Assembly (NCBI GenBank): GCA_002413355.1
Contig: DHWV01000101.1
Location: 1 to 47,562, forward strand
Source of the DNA: Desulfobulbaceae bacterium UBA5173
Lineage (GTDB): Bacteria; Desulfobacterota; Desulfobulbia; Desulfobulbales; Desulfobulbaceae
Reading direction: 5' to 3'
DNA length: 47,562 bases
Shown piece by piece: positions 8,008 to 16,417 of this stretch (within the stretch, counting starts at the first letter, position 1; every line of letters begins with the position of its first letter). The position numbers were made by a program, and so were the translations under genes. The notes under the pieces were generated by a model. The model was not told the origin of the DNA and ran no database searches. It saw nothing but the letters and a program-made list of their open reading frames with translations.

Positions 8008-9006
8008 TCAATGCCAGAGCGTGCTGGTCAGGAGGAAAAAACCGATGAAAAGCAGCAGGCAGAACAGAGAGGCCACGAGGGATAGGCAGCAGACGAGGAG
8101 AATGTGCCGCCGTTCCGGCTGGACGAGCGGTTCGCCAATCAGCGGTTTGCTGACGATTTGACCAAAATAGCTGGACTCGCCGCCAAGCTGTATGCCCAGC
8201 GCACCTGAAACTGCGGCCTCAGGCCAGCCGGAGTTGGGGCTGGCGTGCTGCCTCCTGTCGCGGAGCAAGATGCGCCAAGAATTCTTCAAACTGCCACCGC
8301 AGAGCGGGGCGGCAAGCACCAGCGCAATACCGGAAATCCGCGCCGGGAAAAAATTGACGAAATCGTCCAGTCGGGCCGGACAAAAGCCAAAATGCAGGTA
8401 GCGTTCGTTTTTGTAGCCGAACATTGAATCCATTGTGCTGACCGCTTTGTACAGCATGGCAGCCAGTGCGCTGCACGCAGCAGGCCAATTTGCTCCGACG
8501 GGCAAGGCAAGGACAGCACCGAATGCTGCCCAGAACAGCGGAGCCGTGATGCCGTCGGACATGTTTTCCGCCACGCTCTCAACGCAGGCCCGGATGACCG
8601 CAGGCTTGTCGAGTTGCCCGGTGTCCCGGCCCACAATCATGCCCACCTGCTGCCGGGCGGCTTCAATGCTTTCGTTCAATGCGGCATGAACCTGCATGGC
8701 ATGGCGGAGCAGATCACGGGCGGCAAGCGTTGTGTACAGAATAAAGACGGTTCCGACGAGGAGAAGTTGCTGAGAATATTGGGCGAACACGAGCAGCAGC
8801 CCGGCGCAGGCTCCGCCGGTGGCCAGCAAAACCAGCAAAACGGTCAGGCTGCCGCTGCTGCGTTCGCTCAAAGGCAGGCGGCGGGTAAATAGCTCCATCC
8901 GGGCGGCGAACCAGCCAATCAGCCGCACCGGATGCGGAAACCAGCGGGGATCGCCGAGAAGCAGGTCAAGAAGGCAGGCGGCAAGCAGAAGATGAAGGAA
9001 TGACAT
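8008..9006 (-). CDS. cbiB: adenosylcobinamide-phosphate synthase (CbiB/CobD)
   Basis: A 332-residue inner-membrane enzyme of cobamide assembly that attaches the aminopropanol linker to adenosylcobyric acid. The start at 9006 gives the conserved N-terminus MSFLHLLLAACLLDLLLGDP followed by HPVRLIGW. Other family stretches are VGRDTGQLD, RACVESVAENMSDGITAPLF and STMDSMFGYKNERY. Hydrophobic segments fit the family's several membrane spans. No other cobalamin genes are nearby. It lies 32 bp behind the caspase-partner gene on the same strand, which may be coincidental. A TTG start at 9060 would overlap that gene and is disfavoured. Confidence 0.95.
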   Translation of the reverse strand: MSFLHLLLAACLLDLLLGDPRWFPHPVRLIGWFAARMELFTRRLPLSERSSGSLTVLLVLLATGGACAGLLLVFAQYSQQLLLVGTVFILYTTLAARDLLRHAMQVHAALNESIEAARQQVGMIVGRDTGQLDKPAVIRACVESVAENMSDGITAPLFWAAFGAVLALPVGANWPAACSALAAMLYKAVSTMDSMFGYKNERYLHFGFCPARLDDFVNFFPARISGIALVLAAPLCGGSLKNSWRILLRDRRQHASPNSGWPEAAVSGALGIQLGGESSYFGQIVSKPLIGEPLVQPERRHILLVCCLSLVASLFCLLLFIGFFLLTSTLWH

Positions 9007-9038
9007 AGGCGAAAGAAACCACCCGCAAAGGAAAACTG

Positions 9039-10151
9039 TCAGCGGCGGCGCAGCAGCCAAAGAGGAGTATTGAGAACACCGTCCTTGAGCTGCTCAACCA
9101 CCGAGCCGGGAGAGATTGCCGCTTTCTCCTTGCCCGCCGCCTCCATGATGCGCTGCCAGCTACTGCGGAGCATGGGCGGCAGGACGAACACCGGCAGGCC
9201 GCCGCTGACAGGCAGAGCCGCCACCAGATCAGGCATCGCAGCCACCACGCAGCGGTCAACATGCTTGACCAGCTCCGCTGTAAGGGCTGCATCCTCCTGC
9301 CGCAGCAGCACGTGGGCAGCGAAAACTGCGGTCATCGGATTGAGCGGCTGCTCTGCCAGCACACTGTCCAGCCCTGCCTTGGCCAAAATATTGCGCCCGT
9401 GCAACAGGCCAAGCCGGAGCAATTCGCTCTGACGGACGGACACGACAGACGGGTCAAAGCCTGTGCCAATTGCCGCCGTCAGCACAGAAGCGACCGGCAG
9501 AGCAGCCCGAAAGGCCCCCACTCCGGGCAGCCACGATTGTTCGGCCAAGGCAAAAACTTGGGTCTGCCAGCCGGACAGCGTGCTGACGAATATTTCGTAC
9601 ACCTCGCCTGGCTCTTCCTCGACCCGCAGGCTGTAGCAGCCTGGATCAACTTCGAGATTCAAAGCAAAGAAAGCACTGCGTTCATCGCAAATGCCCTGCT
9701 CCGGCCCGGCCAGTAGGGTGCCGTCAAGATCATGCACAGATACGCCGAGCCATGGTCGGGAAGCCGCTTCAGCCAGCCCTCGGAAAAAAAGAAAGAGCTG
9801 ACTACCGCTGCCCAGCCGACAATGAATCGTGTGGGACTCCTTCCGCGCCGCCTGTTCATGCTCCTGCCGCCACGTCATGGTCTGCGGCAGAGGAACCGGC
9901 GTGTCAAACTGCACCGGTGGGCCTTCAAAGACCATGTGTTCCGCATCAGCACCAACTTCGATCAAGCTGTCAGTCTGCACCTGGCCAACCCGGAATCGGG
10001 CCTTGTACAGTCCCGGCGTAACTGCGGCATCCACGCTGCCGACCCCGGCGGCAATGCGCTCAAAGCGGCTATTCACCAAGAAAACCTCTGCCAGGCAGTC
10101 CGCAGCCCGGACAGTTAGGGCGATCTGTCGCTTAGACCGTGATTTGGTCAT
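9039..10151 (-). CDS. caspase-associated protein of unknown function
   Basis: A 370-residue soluble protein that I cannot assign to a family. The start at 10151 has AGGTG seven bases upstream and overlaps the end of the caspase gene by 20 bp, so the two are likely translated together. Residues about 10-65 form a beta-rich domain (VTPGLYKARFRVGQVQTDSL, IEVGAD) that resembles the C-terminus of the caspase (LEPGLYKIAVKDTGRQKLIEV). The central part looks like another beta sandwich (VSVHDLDGTLLAGPE, PGCYSLRVEEEPGEVYEIFV). The C-terminal 150 residues are helical (MTAVFAAHVLLRQEDAALTA). No signal peptide is seen. It may be a regulator, adaptor or substrate of the caspase. Confidence 0.8.
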   Translation of the reverse strand: MTKSRSKRQIALTVRAADCLAEVFLVNSRFERIAAGVGSVDAAVTPGLYKARFRVGQVQTDSLIEVGADAEHMVFEGPPVQFDTPVPLPQTMTWRQEHEQAARKESHTIHCRLGSGSQLFLFFRGLAEAASRPWLGVSVHDLDGTLLAGPEQGICDERSAFFALNLEVDPGCYSLRVEEEPGEVYEIFVSTLSGWQTQVFALAEQSWLPGVGAFRAALPVASVLTAAIGTGFDPSVVSVRQSELLRLGLLHGRNILAKAGLDSVLAEQPLNPMTAVFAAHVLLRQEDAALTAELVKHVDRCVVAAMPDLVAALPVSGGLPVFVLPPMLRSSWQRIMEAAGKEKAAISPGSVVEQLKDGVLNTPLWLLRRR

Positions 10152-11157
10152 TGTCAGGCACCTCAATGAGTTTCTGGCGGCCTGTGTCTTTGACCGCTAT
10201 TTTGTACAGGCCTGGCTCCAGCTCAAGGGTGAGCTGGGAGGCATTCGCCCGCACCTGCCGGATTTCCTTGAAGTTGCCGTCACGTAGAATGATGGTCTCG
10301 CCGCCGCTGTACGGGGCCAGACTGACGTTGACCGGAATCACGCCCGCCTTCTTCCGGGTGCAGAAGATGATGTCCTGTGTCGAATCAAGGGCAATGTCCG
10401 GCGGCTTGACTGTCACATCGCCGGCAAAGCTGCCGATGCTGTTGTGGAGGTGATCTTTCAGCCGCTGTCCGGTCACGTTGCCTTGGCTGTCCGGGGCGGC
10501 AACCTTCAAGGCATCAATGAAGGCTCTAGTAAAAATGCCGGAGACCCTGCCGTCTGCAAACGTCCGTTCTCTGGACGCGTTGCCCCGGCGGGCGGCAAAG
10601 GCGTAAAAATAACGCACGCTGTCCGCGTTGACGCTCTCTTGGCAGGTCACATACTGTGGCTCCCGGATTTCATACGGCAGGTTGACCGTGCGGCAGCAGT
10701 CCATAATCAGGACGATTTCGTCAAAGACCGCATGGCGGCGCAGCCATTCCACATAGTTGGTGACCGCGACATGCCAAGGAAGCATCTTTCGGGCGTTGGC
10801 GGCATACAGGGCAGTCTTGCTGATATCGCTAGGATCGCCGAAGCCATGGCCTGAAGCAAAGACATACAGCCGCTCGCCTTCCTTTTTGCCATCGTAATAA
10901 TCGCCGATGAACCGCTCGAATAAGGACTCGGCTTGGTTTGGCGTGGGAAAAAGACTGCCGGAGGGGGCATCTGAGGACAGGACGCGCCGGATGTTCTCCG
11001 GGGGCAGATTGCCGCCTGCCGGATCGCGCAGCCACGCGCAGAAATCATTGGCATCATTAACCGGCCCTTTGAGCGAGGGAAGACCGATCAGGGGATAGTC
11101 ATTGATGCCGATCACGATGGCGTGATGTTTGCTGTTGGGCATCAGCTTTTCTGGCAT
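10132..11157 (-). CDS. caspase-family (C14) peptidase
   Basis: A 341-residue cysteine peptidase of the metacaspase/paracaspase-like clan CD. The fold opens with KHHAIVIGINDYP and LKGPVNDANDF. The catalytic His lies in VFASGHGFGD and the catalytic Cys in LIMDCCRTVNLP, each after a hydrophobic strand as in the family. The C-terminal 75 residues form a PEGA-like beta domain (GGETIILRDGNFKEIRQV, LEPGLYKIAV), shared with the next gene. The start at 11157 is chosen because AGGTG lies seven bases upstream; ATG 11142 is an alternative. No signal peptide. Cytoplasmic proteolysis of a partner, as in caspase-like immunity or cell-death modules, is inferred from context only. Confidence 0.92.
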   Translation of the reverse strand: MPEKLMPNSKHHAIVIGINDYPLIGLPSLKGPVNDANDFCAWLRDPAGGNLPPENIRRVLSSDAPSGSLFPTPNQAESLFERFIGDYYDGKKEGERLYVFASGHGFGDPSDISKTALYAANARKMLPWHVAVTNYVEWLRRHAVFDEIVLIMDCCRTVNLPYEIREPQYVTCQESVNADSVRYFYAFAARRGNASRERTFADGRVSGIFTRAFIDALKVAAPDSQGNVTGQRLKDHLHNSIGSFAGDVTVKPPDIALDSTQDIIFCTRKKAGVIPVNVSLAPYSGGETIILRDGNFKEIRQVRANASQLTLELEPGLYKIAVKDTGRQKLIEVPDNDQITV

Positions 11158-11193
11158 GAGCCAGCACCTGTGTCTGAAGTTGATCATGCAGAG

Positions 11194-11230
11194 GAAAAAA
11201 GGCCGCGCGAAATCCTTCGGGCGGCCTTTG
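11194..11230 (-). terminator. rho-independent terminator after the transglutaminase gene
   Basis: On the minus strand AAAGGCCGC pairs with GCGGCCTTT around a 14-base interior that can itself pair (CGAA with TTCG), and six T follow. It separates the transglutaminase transcript from the caspase gene 36 bp further on. Confidence 0.8.
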
Positions 11231-11238
11231 TCTGTGGA

Positions 11239-12867
11239 TCAGCTATTAGCGAACTTGATCAGATGCTCAACCACTGCGGCCAATGGCGCAGGTTTGCCAG
11301 AGCTGGAGGCTGAAACTGCGGCAGACCGCCAATTGGACGGCACAGGCTGGTTTCTGTCCCACAAGCCACTTGGCTCAAAAGCGGTCTGCGCTCTGGCCCC
11401 TTTTGCCGGAGTCCAGAGGAAGTCAGGATGAGCAAGATGTCTCCATTCACCGCCGACAATCCTGCCGGACATGTCCAGCTCCAAGTCGTACATGTACTTC
11501 ACTTGCTTGACCGCGTCGTTGCTGGGACTGTCTGTGGCGCTGTGATCAGGCAAGGTCTCAACAAGGTAAGAGACAACCATCTCAATGCCGACAATGCTGG
11601 CGGTCTGACCTCCATGGTACTGAGAGAACTTGTCTCTGGTGTAGGCAGAGCGCGACACGGCGGCGGCAGAAAGATTGCTCTGATAGGTCATGCTTTGCGG
11701 ATTGAAATGCCGGTATCTGTAGCCCAGCACCGGCTGATTCCAGACTTCATAATCATAGGTCACGTCCATCACCATGCCGCGTTTGGATGCGCCGATCTGA
11801 TTAACGATGGCCAAGTGCCACGTGCCGGGGTTAGTATCAAAGCAGGCTTGCTCAATCAGGCGGCCATTGGCATCTCTGGCCGGATTGCTAACATTACAGC
11901 GTCCGCCGATGAACTTGACCGCAGGCGGCACCTTTGCCCAGAGCAGTGAGGCCAGTCCTTTGATGTCGGAAGGATAGAAGGTGATCTGGGTATGTCCGTC
12001 CGCAGCCAGTACGGTGACGGCATTGGTCGGGCGCGGCAGCATGTAGGAGGCAGGCGACCAGCCGTGGCAGATGCCCATCCATGATGCCACATTACCGCCC
12101 ATTCTGGCACCCTCATTCCACATCTGCTTGGTTAGGGTGAAGTTGCTGTCACCGACCAGCAGGTCATATTTCTCTGATGGCGAAAGATTATCGACCGGAA
12201 CGCTGGATGCCGGACGGCTCTGCACATAGCTGTGGCAGGTGTTCCAGTCCTCGGTGGTCTTAGGAAAGCCCGGATCAGCGTAGCGATAGCCAAGGATGCC
12301 CCTGAATATCGCCCAATAGTAATCTGACCACGGTTGCGTGCTCAGAGTGGCACTCATCAAGTTGGCAGCTTGCATGCTTTGCAGGCTGGTGTAGCTGTAC
12401 GTGTCCACCAGATTTTGCGCCAGATCGTTGGCGGCAAAGGCGGCGCGGGCTGAACGGGCGGCCTCATCGCTGTCAAGACGAGTGCGCAGCTCATCGCGGG
12501 CGGCGACATAGGCCTTATCAGTGATGGAGGTCTGATCAAAGTGTGGCAGGGCTTCACCGCCTGCGCCAGCCTGCTCAGTGCGCTTGAGCGGCTTCCGATC
12601 CATGAATTCTTTGGGATTGCTGTCAAATGCTTGCAAATCCGCCAGCAGCTGTTTCGCCTGCTCCTCGCTCACCGTGCCGTCAGTAGCGTCGGCAGGGACG
12701 GACGGAGTCGGGGTCGTCTCCGCATGACTGTGCCCATGCGGCTGATCGTGAGCATGGTCGTGACTGTGATCGCAGCAGCTTGGAGTGGATTCGCTGGGGC
12801 TGCCGCATCCGCAGCCTTTGAAGAGATTGAGCAGGGGGCAGTTGTGTTGTTTCGGCGGGGTGGACAT
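11239..12867 (-). CDS. elicitor-type transglutaminase with Cys/His-rich N-terminus
   Basis: A 542-residue protein whose residues about 150-480 match the TGase_elicitor family (Phytophthora GP42 type), which cross-links proteins through Gln-Lys isopeptide bonds. The likely triad is C267 in WMGICHGWSPAS, H351 in NPGTWHLAIVNQIG and D368 in VMDVTYDYEVWNQPVLGY. The first 50 residues carry five Cys (NCPLL, GCGCG, SCCDH) and seven His in alternating D-H-x-H pattern, suggesting a metal-binding or Zn-responsive head. No signal peptide is visible, unlike the secreted oomycete enzymes. A GGAGG site precedes the ATG. It lies upstream of the caspase gene on the same strand, but with a terminator between. 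Confidence 0.82.
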   Translation of the reverse strand: MSTPPKQHNCPLLNLFKGCGCGSPSESTPSCCDHSHDHAHDQPHGHSHAETTPTPSVPADATDGTVSEEQAKQLLADLQAFDSNPKEFMDRKPLKRTEQAGAGGEALPHFDQTSITDKAYVAARDELRTRLDSDEAARSARAAFAANDLAQNLVDTYSYTSLQSMQAANLMSATLSTQPWSDYYWAIFRGILGYRYADPGFPKTTEDWNTCHSYVQSRPASSVPVDNLSPSEKYDLLVGDSNFTLTKQMWNEGARMGGNVASWMGICHGWSPASYMLPRPTNAVTVLAADGHTQITFYPSDIKGLASLLWAKVPPAVKFIGGRCNVSNPARDANGRLIEQACFDTNPGTWHLAIVNQIGASKRGMVMDVTYDYEVWNQPVLGYRYRHFNPQSMTYQSNLSAAAVSRSAYTRDKFSQYHGGQTASIVGIEMVVSYLVETLPDHSATDSPSNDAVKQVKYMYDLELDMSGRIVGGEWRHLAHPDFLWTPAKGARAQTAFEPSGLWDRNQPVPSNWRSAAVSASSSGKPAPLAAVVEHLIKFANS

Positions 12868-13085
12868 GATTTCCTCCTTTCATGGTGGGTGAGGGCGATG
12901 CCGCTTGAGAAGCATCTTCACGGTACTCTAAAATCAACAATCTGCCAAGGCTTGGCGCGTGCTTTCTTACAAATTCACTGTACACGGTCTTTGTCCCCGC
13001 CGGAAGGCCCTGCGCGCGTCAGAAAACGGAACTCCTGCGGCAAAAGAAAAGTGGAGGATTGCCAGTATCCCCGCTTTTTCTCTGA

Positions 13086-13114
13086 TTGACACCCAGCTTT
13101 GTGCCGCATAAAAT
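13086..13114 (+). promoter_or_regulatory. strong sigma70-type promoter of the TetR gene
   Basis: TTGACA (13086-13091) and TAAAAT (13109-13114) are spaced by 17 bp, near consensus, with the regulator start 57 bp downstream. The 303 bp divergent gap 12868-13170 holds this promoter, the operator-like dyad and the transglutaminase leader; I see no gene in it. Confidence 0.75.
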
Positions 13115-13118
13115 GCGA

Positions 13119-13140
13119 CCAAGGTCAATTTCGACCGTGG
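13119..13140. promoter_or_regulatory. operator-like dyad, probable TetR site
   Basis: CCAAGGTC and GACCGTGG form an inverted repeat matching at seven of eight positions around a six-base centre. It starts five bases after the -10 box and so covers the expected transcription start. Size and position fit autorepression by the TetR protein encoded just downstream. Confidence 0.6.
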
Positions 13141-13170
13141 CCAGCATTCACCCATCACACAGGCACCGTT

Positions 13171-13788
13171 ATGGCCGGACTGCGCGAACAGAAAAAACAG
13201 AAAACACGGGCGGCGATCATGGAGGCGGCCCTCAGGCTTTTTGGCGACAGGGGTTACGAGAACACCAGCATTTCCTCCTTGGCCAAGGCGGCAGGCATCG
13301 GCAAGGGTACTATCTACTCGTACTTCACCTCGAAGAGTGAAATCCTGCTCGCCTTCTGCGAAGAGGAGCTGGCCTGCCTGCACCAAGAGCTGCGGCACAG
13401 CATCCCGGCAGAAACCCCGCTGGCGGAGAAGCTGCTGCTCATCTTCATGTACGAATTCCGCTACGTCACCCGGAGCAAGGGATTCGGCCGCACCCTGATG
13501 CGAGAGATGATCTTCCCTAAGGAGCTGACTACCGAAAAATCGAGAGAAATCGAGGAGCAGTTCATCCAGTTCTTTATCCTCATGTTCACCGAGGCGCAGG
13601 AGCGTGGCCAGCTCCGCCGGGATATTGACCTGCCCCTGACCTGCGGCCATTTCTATGCTCTGTATCTGATGAGCCTGTCAGCCTGGTATTCCGGCAGGCT
13701 GTTGGCGGAAGAAGATGTCCGCGCCGCCTTGCAGGTGATGTTTGAGCAGGCACTGACCGGCCTAATGCCACCCCAAAAATCTGCCTGA
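13171..13788 (+). CDS. TetR/AcrR-family transcriptional regulator
   Basis: A 205-residue repressor. Residues 5-55 are a TetR helix-turn-helix: TRAAIMEAALRLFGDRGYEN followed by TSISSLAKAAGIGKGTIYSY and FTSKSEIL. The rest is an all-helical ligand-binding and dimerisation domain. The start at 13171 is placed at MAGLREQKKQKTR, directly before the domain; the upstream in-frame codons overlap the promoter and operator. It is followed after 13 bp by an RND adaptor gene, so it likely controls its own operon in response to a toxic compound. Confidence 0.95.
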   Translation: MAGLREQKKQKTRAAIMEAALRLFGDRGYENTSISSLAKAAGIGKGTIYSYFTSKSEILLAFCEEELACLHQELRHSIPAETPLAEKLLLIFMYEFRYVTRSKGFGRTLMREMIFPKELTTEKSREIEEQFIQFFILMFTEAQERGQLRRDIDLPLTCGHFYALYLMSLSAWYSGRLLAEEDVRAALQVMFEQALTGLMPPQKSA

Positions 13789-13801
13789 TCCCTTGCCAGC
13801 C

Positions 13802-14956
13802 ATGCATCATCCTGAACCGAAAACCGTATGGGGCAAGCTGGTCTGGTTTGTCCTCAGCAATCTGCCCGGCCTGATTGTCATCCTGCTTATGGCCGCCGCT
13901 GTCTTGTTCATCGGCCAAAAGATTGCTGTGAAAAAGGAGCAAATCGCTACGGAGCTGAAGGCCGCCGCCAAGACGGAAACGCCCAAGGTCAACGTGGTCA
14001 CGCTCCAGCTTGCCCCCAGCTTGCTGCGCGACAAGATCAATCTGCCCGGCGCAGTGGAGGCGTGGGACCGCCTTCAGCTAACAGCGAAAATTGGCGGTAG
14101 CATTGAGGAAGTCTTTGTCAAAGAAGGCGATCAAGTGAAGAAGGGACAGCTCATCGCCCGGATTGAAACCAAGGATTACGAAATTGCCTTGGATTCGGCT
14201 AAGGCCGCCTATGAGCTGGCCAAAGCCGATCTTGTCCGCAACGAAGGCCTGCGCACCAAGGGGATCGCCACGCAAGCCAGCTTGGATGAGCAGCAGAAGC
14301 AGCTACGCCAGAGCAAGGCCGCTGTGGAAGATGCCGAACTGAAGTTGTCGCGTTGCCAGATCATCGCGCCAATGGCCGGGGTGATCAACCACTTGGACGC
14401 AAAGCCTGGCCTTTCGCTCAACTCTCTAATGCCTGCGGCAGTGGCGGAGATCATCGCCTTGGATCAGGTTAAGGCGGTGGTGAATGTGCCAGAATCGGAT
14501 GTGGCGGCAGTGCGCAGGCTGAAGCAGGTGGAGCTGGAGATTCAGGCACTGGACAATGAGAAACTCACGGCCCCAGTACATTACCTCGCCTTGGCCCCGG
14601 ACTCGCAGGCTCGCGCCTACCGCTTGGAGCTGGCCATAGACAACCCCGGTCACCGCATCCTGCCGGGCATGTTCCTGCGGGCTAACATTGTCAAAGAGGC
14701 ACGGGAACAGGCTTTGGCCGTGCCTCTCTTTTCTGTGATTTCGCGGAACGGCGAGCAGTTTGTTTATATTGAGAAGGACGGCATTGCCCGGCGCAGGCCC
14801 GTGCAGACAGGCTTCCTCGAAGGTTGGCAGGTGCTGATCACCGAGGGGCTGAAGGCGGACGACAAAGTGATCATCGAGGGCCATCGCAGCGTTGAGGACG
14901 GCCAGCCGGTAAAGATCGTCAAGAGCGTGAGCAGTCTGAACGGACTAATGCCGTGA
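13802..14956 (+). CDS. RND efflux periplasmic adaptor subunit (HlyD/AcrA family)
   Basis: A 384-residue membrane fusion protein with one N-terminal membrane anchor (LPGLIVILLMAAAVLFIG). It has a lipoyl/barrel-sandwich half (GGSIEEVFVKEGDQVKKGQL), an alpha hairpin (about 120 to 190, ELAKADLVRNEGLRTKGIAT), the second lipoyl half (CQIIAPMAGVINHLDAKPG) and beta-barrel and membrane-proximal domains. It would link an inner-membrane pump to an outer-membrane channel. The RND pump gene that normally follows is missing: the next gene is convergent, 63 bp on. Either it works with a pump encoded elsewhere or the operon has been cut. ATG 13802 is preferred to TTG 13793. Confidence 0.92.
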   Translation: MHHPEPKTVWGKLVWFVLSNLPGLIVILLMAAAVLFIGQKIAVKKEQIATELKAAAKTETPKVNVVTLQLAPSLLRDKINLPGAVEAWDRLQLTAKIGGSIEEVFVKEGDQVKKGQLIARIETKDYEIALDSAKAAYELAKADLVRNEGLRTKGIATQASLDEQQKQLRQSKAAVEDAELKLSRCQIIAPMAGVINHLDAKPGLSLNSLMPAAVAEIIALDQVKAVVNVPESDVAAVRRLKQVELEIQALDNEKLTAPVHYLALAPDSQARAYRLELAIDNPGHRILPGMFLRANIVKEAREQALAVPLFSVISRNGEQFVYIEKDGIARRRPVQTGFLEGWQVLITEGLKADDKVIIEGHRSVEDGQPVKIVKSVSSLNGLMP

Positions 14957-15019
14957 CGGGCTTTGCCTGCGTCACCCAGCGGCTCTGTTTGTTCCGAAAG
15001 GGGAAAAAAGAAGCCAGGA

Positions 15020-16411
15020 TCAGAGTGTGAGCCGCCCGGCAAGATACGGGGCGATGTCCTCCGGCTTCAGGCAGCATTCCTCCAGTTCCAGCGAACGGAT
15101 GCCCTCCAACGGGCCGGGCAGCAGGCAAGATTCCGGCTCTTGGATAATGATCCGTCCGCCTTTGCGCACCACCGCCTCCATGCCGATTTTTAAATCCACA
15201 TCCACGCCGCTGAGCAGCACCACAGAGAGCTGCGGGCCAAAGACCTCTGCCGCTGAATGGAGCAGATTGTCGGCATCCAAGGACATCTTGTTCAGCTCGT
15301 CTTCCCGGCCTGAGATGAGCGGCATGTTCTCGCGGAGGACAATCTGCCGCTTGCCGTGGCAGTTGCCGATCCGGCACTGGCCGCCGAGCAGATTTTCGCC
15401 TAAGTCCAAGCAGGTGACCGTATAGGGCGTGAAGGCATCAAAATACGAGGCGAGATATTTGGCGATGCCGGGATACATGTTTTGCAACACCATCACCGCC
15501 ATGTCTTCATCGTATTCAAGTGCCGGAAGGATTTTTTGCAGTTCCAGCAGGCCGCCAAGGCCGCCGAGCAGCAGCAGCAGTTTGGTGGCGGGCTTGGCAA
15601 GGACCACCCGCTTCTCCGCAGGCTTGGGCGACTTGGCCCGGCTGACGTTGTCCACGCAGAACTCGCGTACATTCATCAGGATATACTGAAGGCGCTCGCC
15701 GATCAGTTTCCACGATTCAGGACTGGTCGGCTTGGCCACCACATCGACCGCGCCGTAGCGCATGAAGTCCATCATCTTGAAATACATCTGCTCGTTGAAG
15801 TTGCTGACCAAGGCCACCGGCGCGGGCGAACGGATCATGATGTGCTTGAGTGCCACATCGCCACTCATCACCGGCATGGTCATGTCCAAGGTGATGAGAT
15901 CAGGCACCTGCGCCTCCAAAAATTTCACCGCCTCCTTGCCGTTGGTGGCAGTGCCGACTACTTTGGCCTTGATCTGGTCTTCAAAGAGCTTAACAAAGGC
16001 TTTAGTGAAGAAGCGCGAGTCATCCACCACCAGCACCTTGGGCAGGCCCGGTTCGCCGTTGCCAGCAGGCTTGACCGCTGGGCGGGTCTGCTCATCAATC
16101 CGGCGGGCGGCTTCCAGCAGGAGAAAGTTCCACGAGGCATCAATGGTGCGCTGATTCGTGTTGGCAAACAACATGCTGAACGTGCCGGAAGGCCAGCTCA
16201 TAATTCGGTAAAAGGCTTCCTCGCCGGTCAGCTCGCCGAACTCGGCATGGACAATCTCGTTGTCAGAAAAGTACAGCACGCCGAGATTGTCCTCGCTGAG
16301 GACGCTCAGTTTGCGGTTGTCGCCGGACAAGCAGGCGAACTGGACGATATCGACCAAGCCCAGCCCCTCGATTTCACCGACAAAGCCGTTCTTCACTCCT
16401 TGATTTTTCAT
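15020..16411 (-). CDS. DUF4388 - receiver - degenerate CheB methylesterase-like protein
   Basis: A 463-residue cytoplasmic signalling protein. Residues 1-110 are a DUF4388 domain (LVDIVQFACLSGDN, GVLYFSDNEIVHAEFGELTG). Residues about 125-245 are an intact receiver (VLVVDDSRFF, LITLDMTMPVMSG, VALVSNF, VVAKP). Residues about 275-460 keep the CheB C-terminal fold but not its active site. The Ser motif reads GGLGGLLEL, the His motif LQNMYPG has Asn for His, and GVDVDLKIG retains only the Asp. It is therefore unlikely to demethylate receptors. It is the last gene of the co-directional chemosensory region and follows the TSUP gene after six bases. Confidence 0.88.
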   Translation of the reverse strand: MKNQGVKNGFVGEIEGLGLVDIVQFACLSGDNRKLSVLSEDNLGVLYFSDNEIVHAEFGELTGEEAFYRIMSWPSGTFSMLFANTNQRTIDASWNFLLLEAARRIDEQTRPAVKPAGNGEPGLPKVLVVDDSRFFTKAFVKLFEDQIKAKVVGTATNGKEAVKFLEAQVPDLITLDMTMPVMSGDVALKHIMIRSPAPVALVSNFNEQMYFKMMDFMRYGAVDVVAKPTSPESWKLIGERLQYILMNVREFCVDNVSRAKSPKPAEKRVVLAKPATKLLLLLGGLGGLLELQKILPALEYDEDMAVMVLQNMYPGIAKYLASYFDAFTPYTVTCLDLGENLLGGQCRIGNCHGKRQIVLRENMPLISGREDELNKMSLDADNLLHSAAEVFGPQLSVVLLSGVDVDLKIGMEAVVRKGGRIIIQEPESCLLPGPLEGIRSLELEECCLKPEDIAPYLAGRLTL

Positions 16412-16417
16412 GGCTTT

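Noticed and set aside
11194..11230. Treating transglutaminase and caspase genes as one certain operon
   Set aside because: A good rho-independent terminator lies between them, so only proximity and shared strand support a link.
12967..13650. A 227-residue minus-strand open frame
   Set aside because: Antisense to the TetR gene and its promoter; no domain is seen in it.
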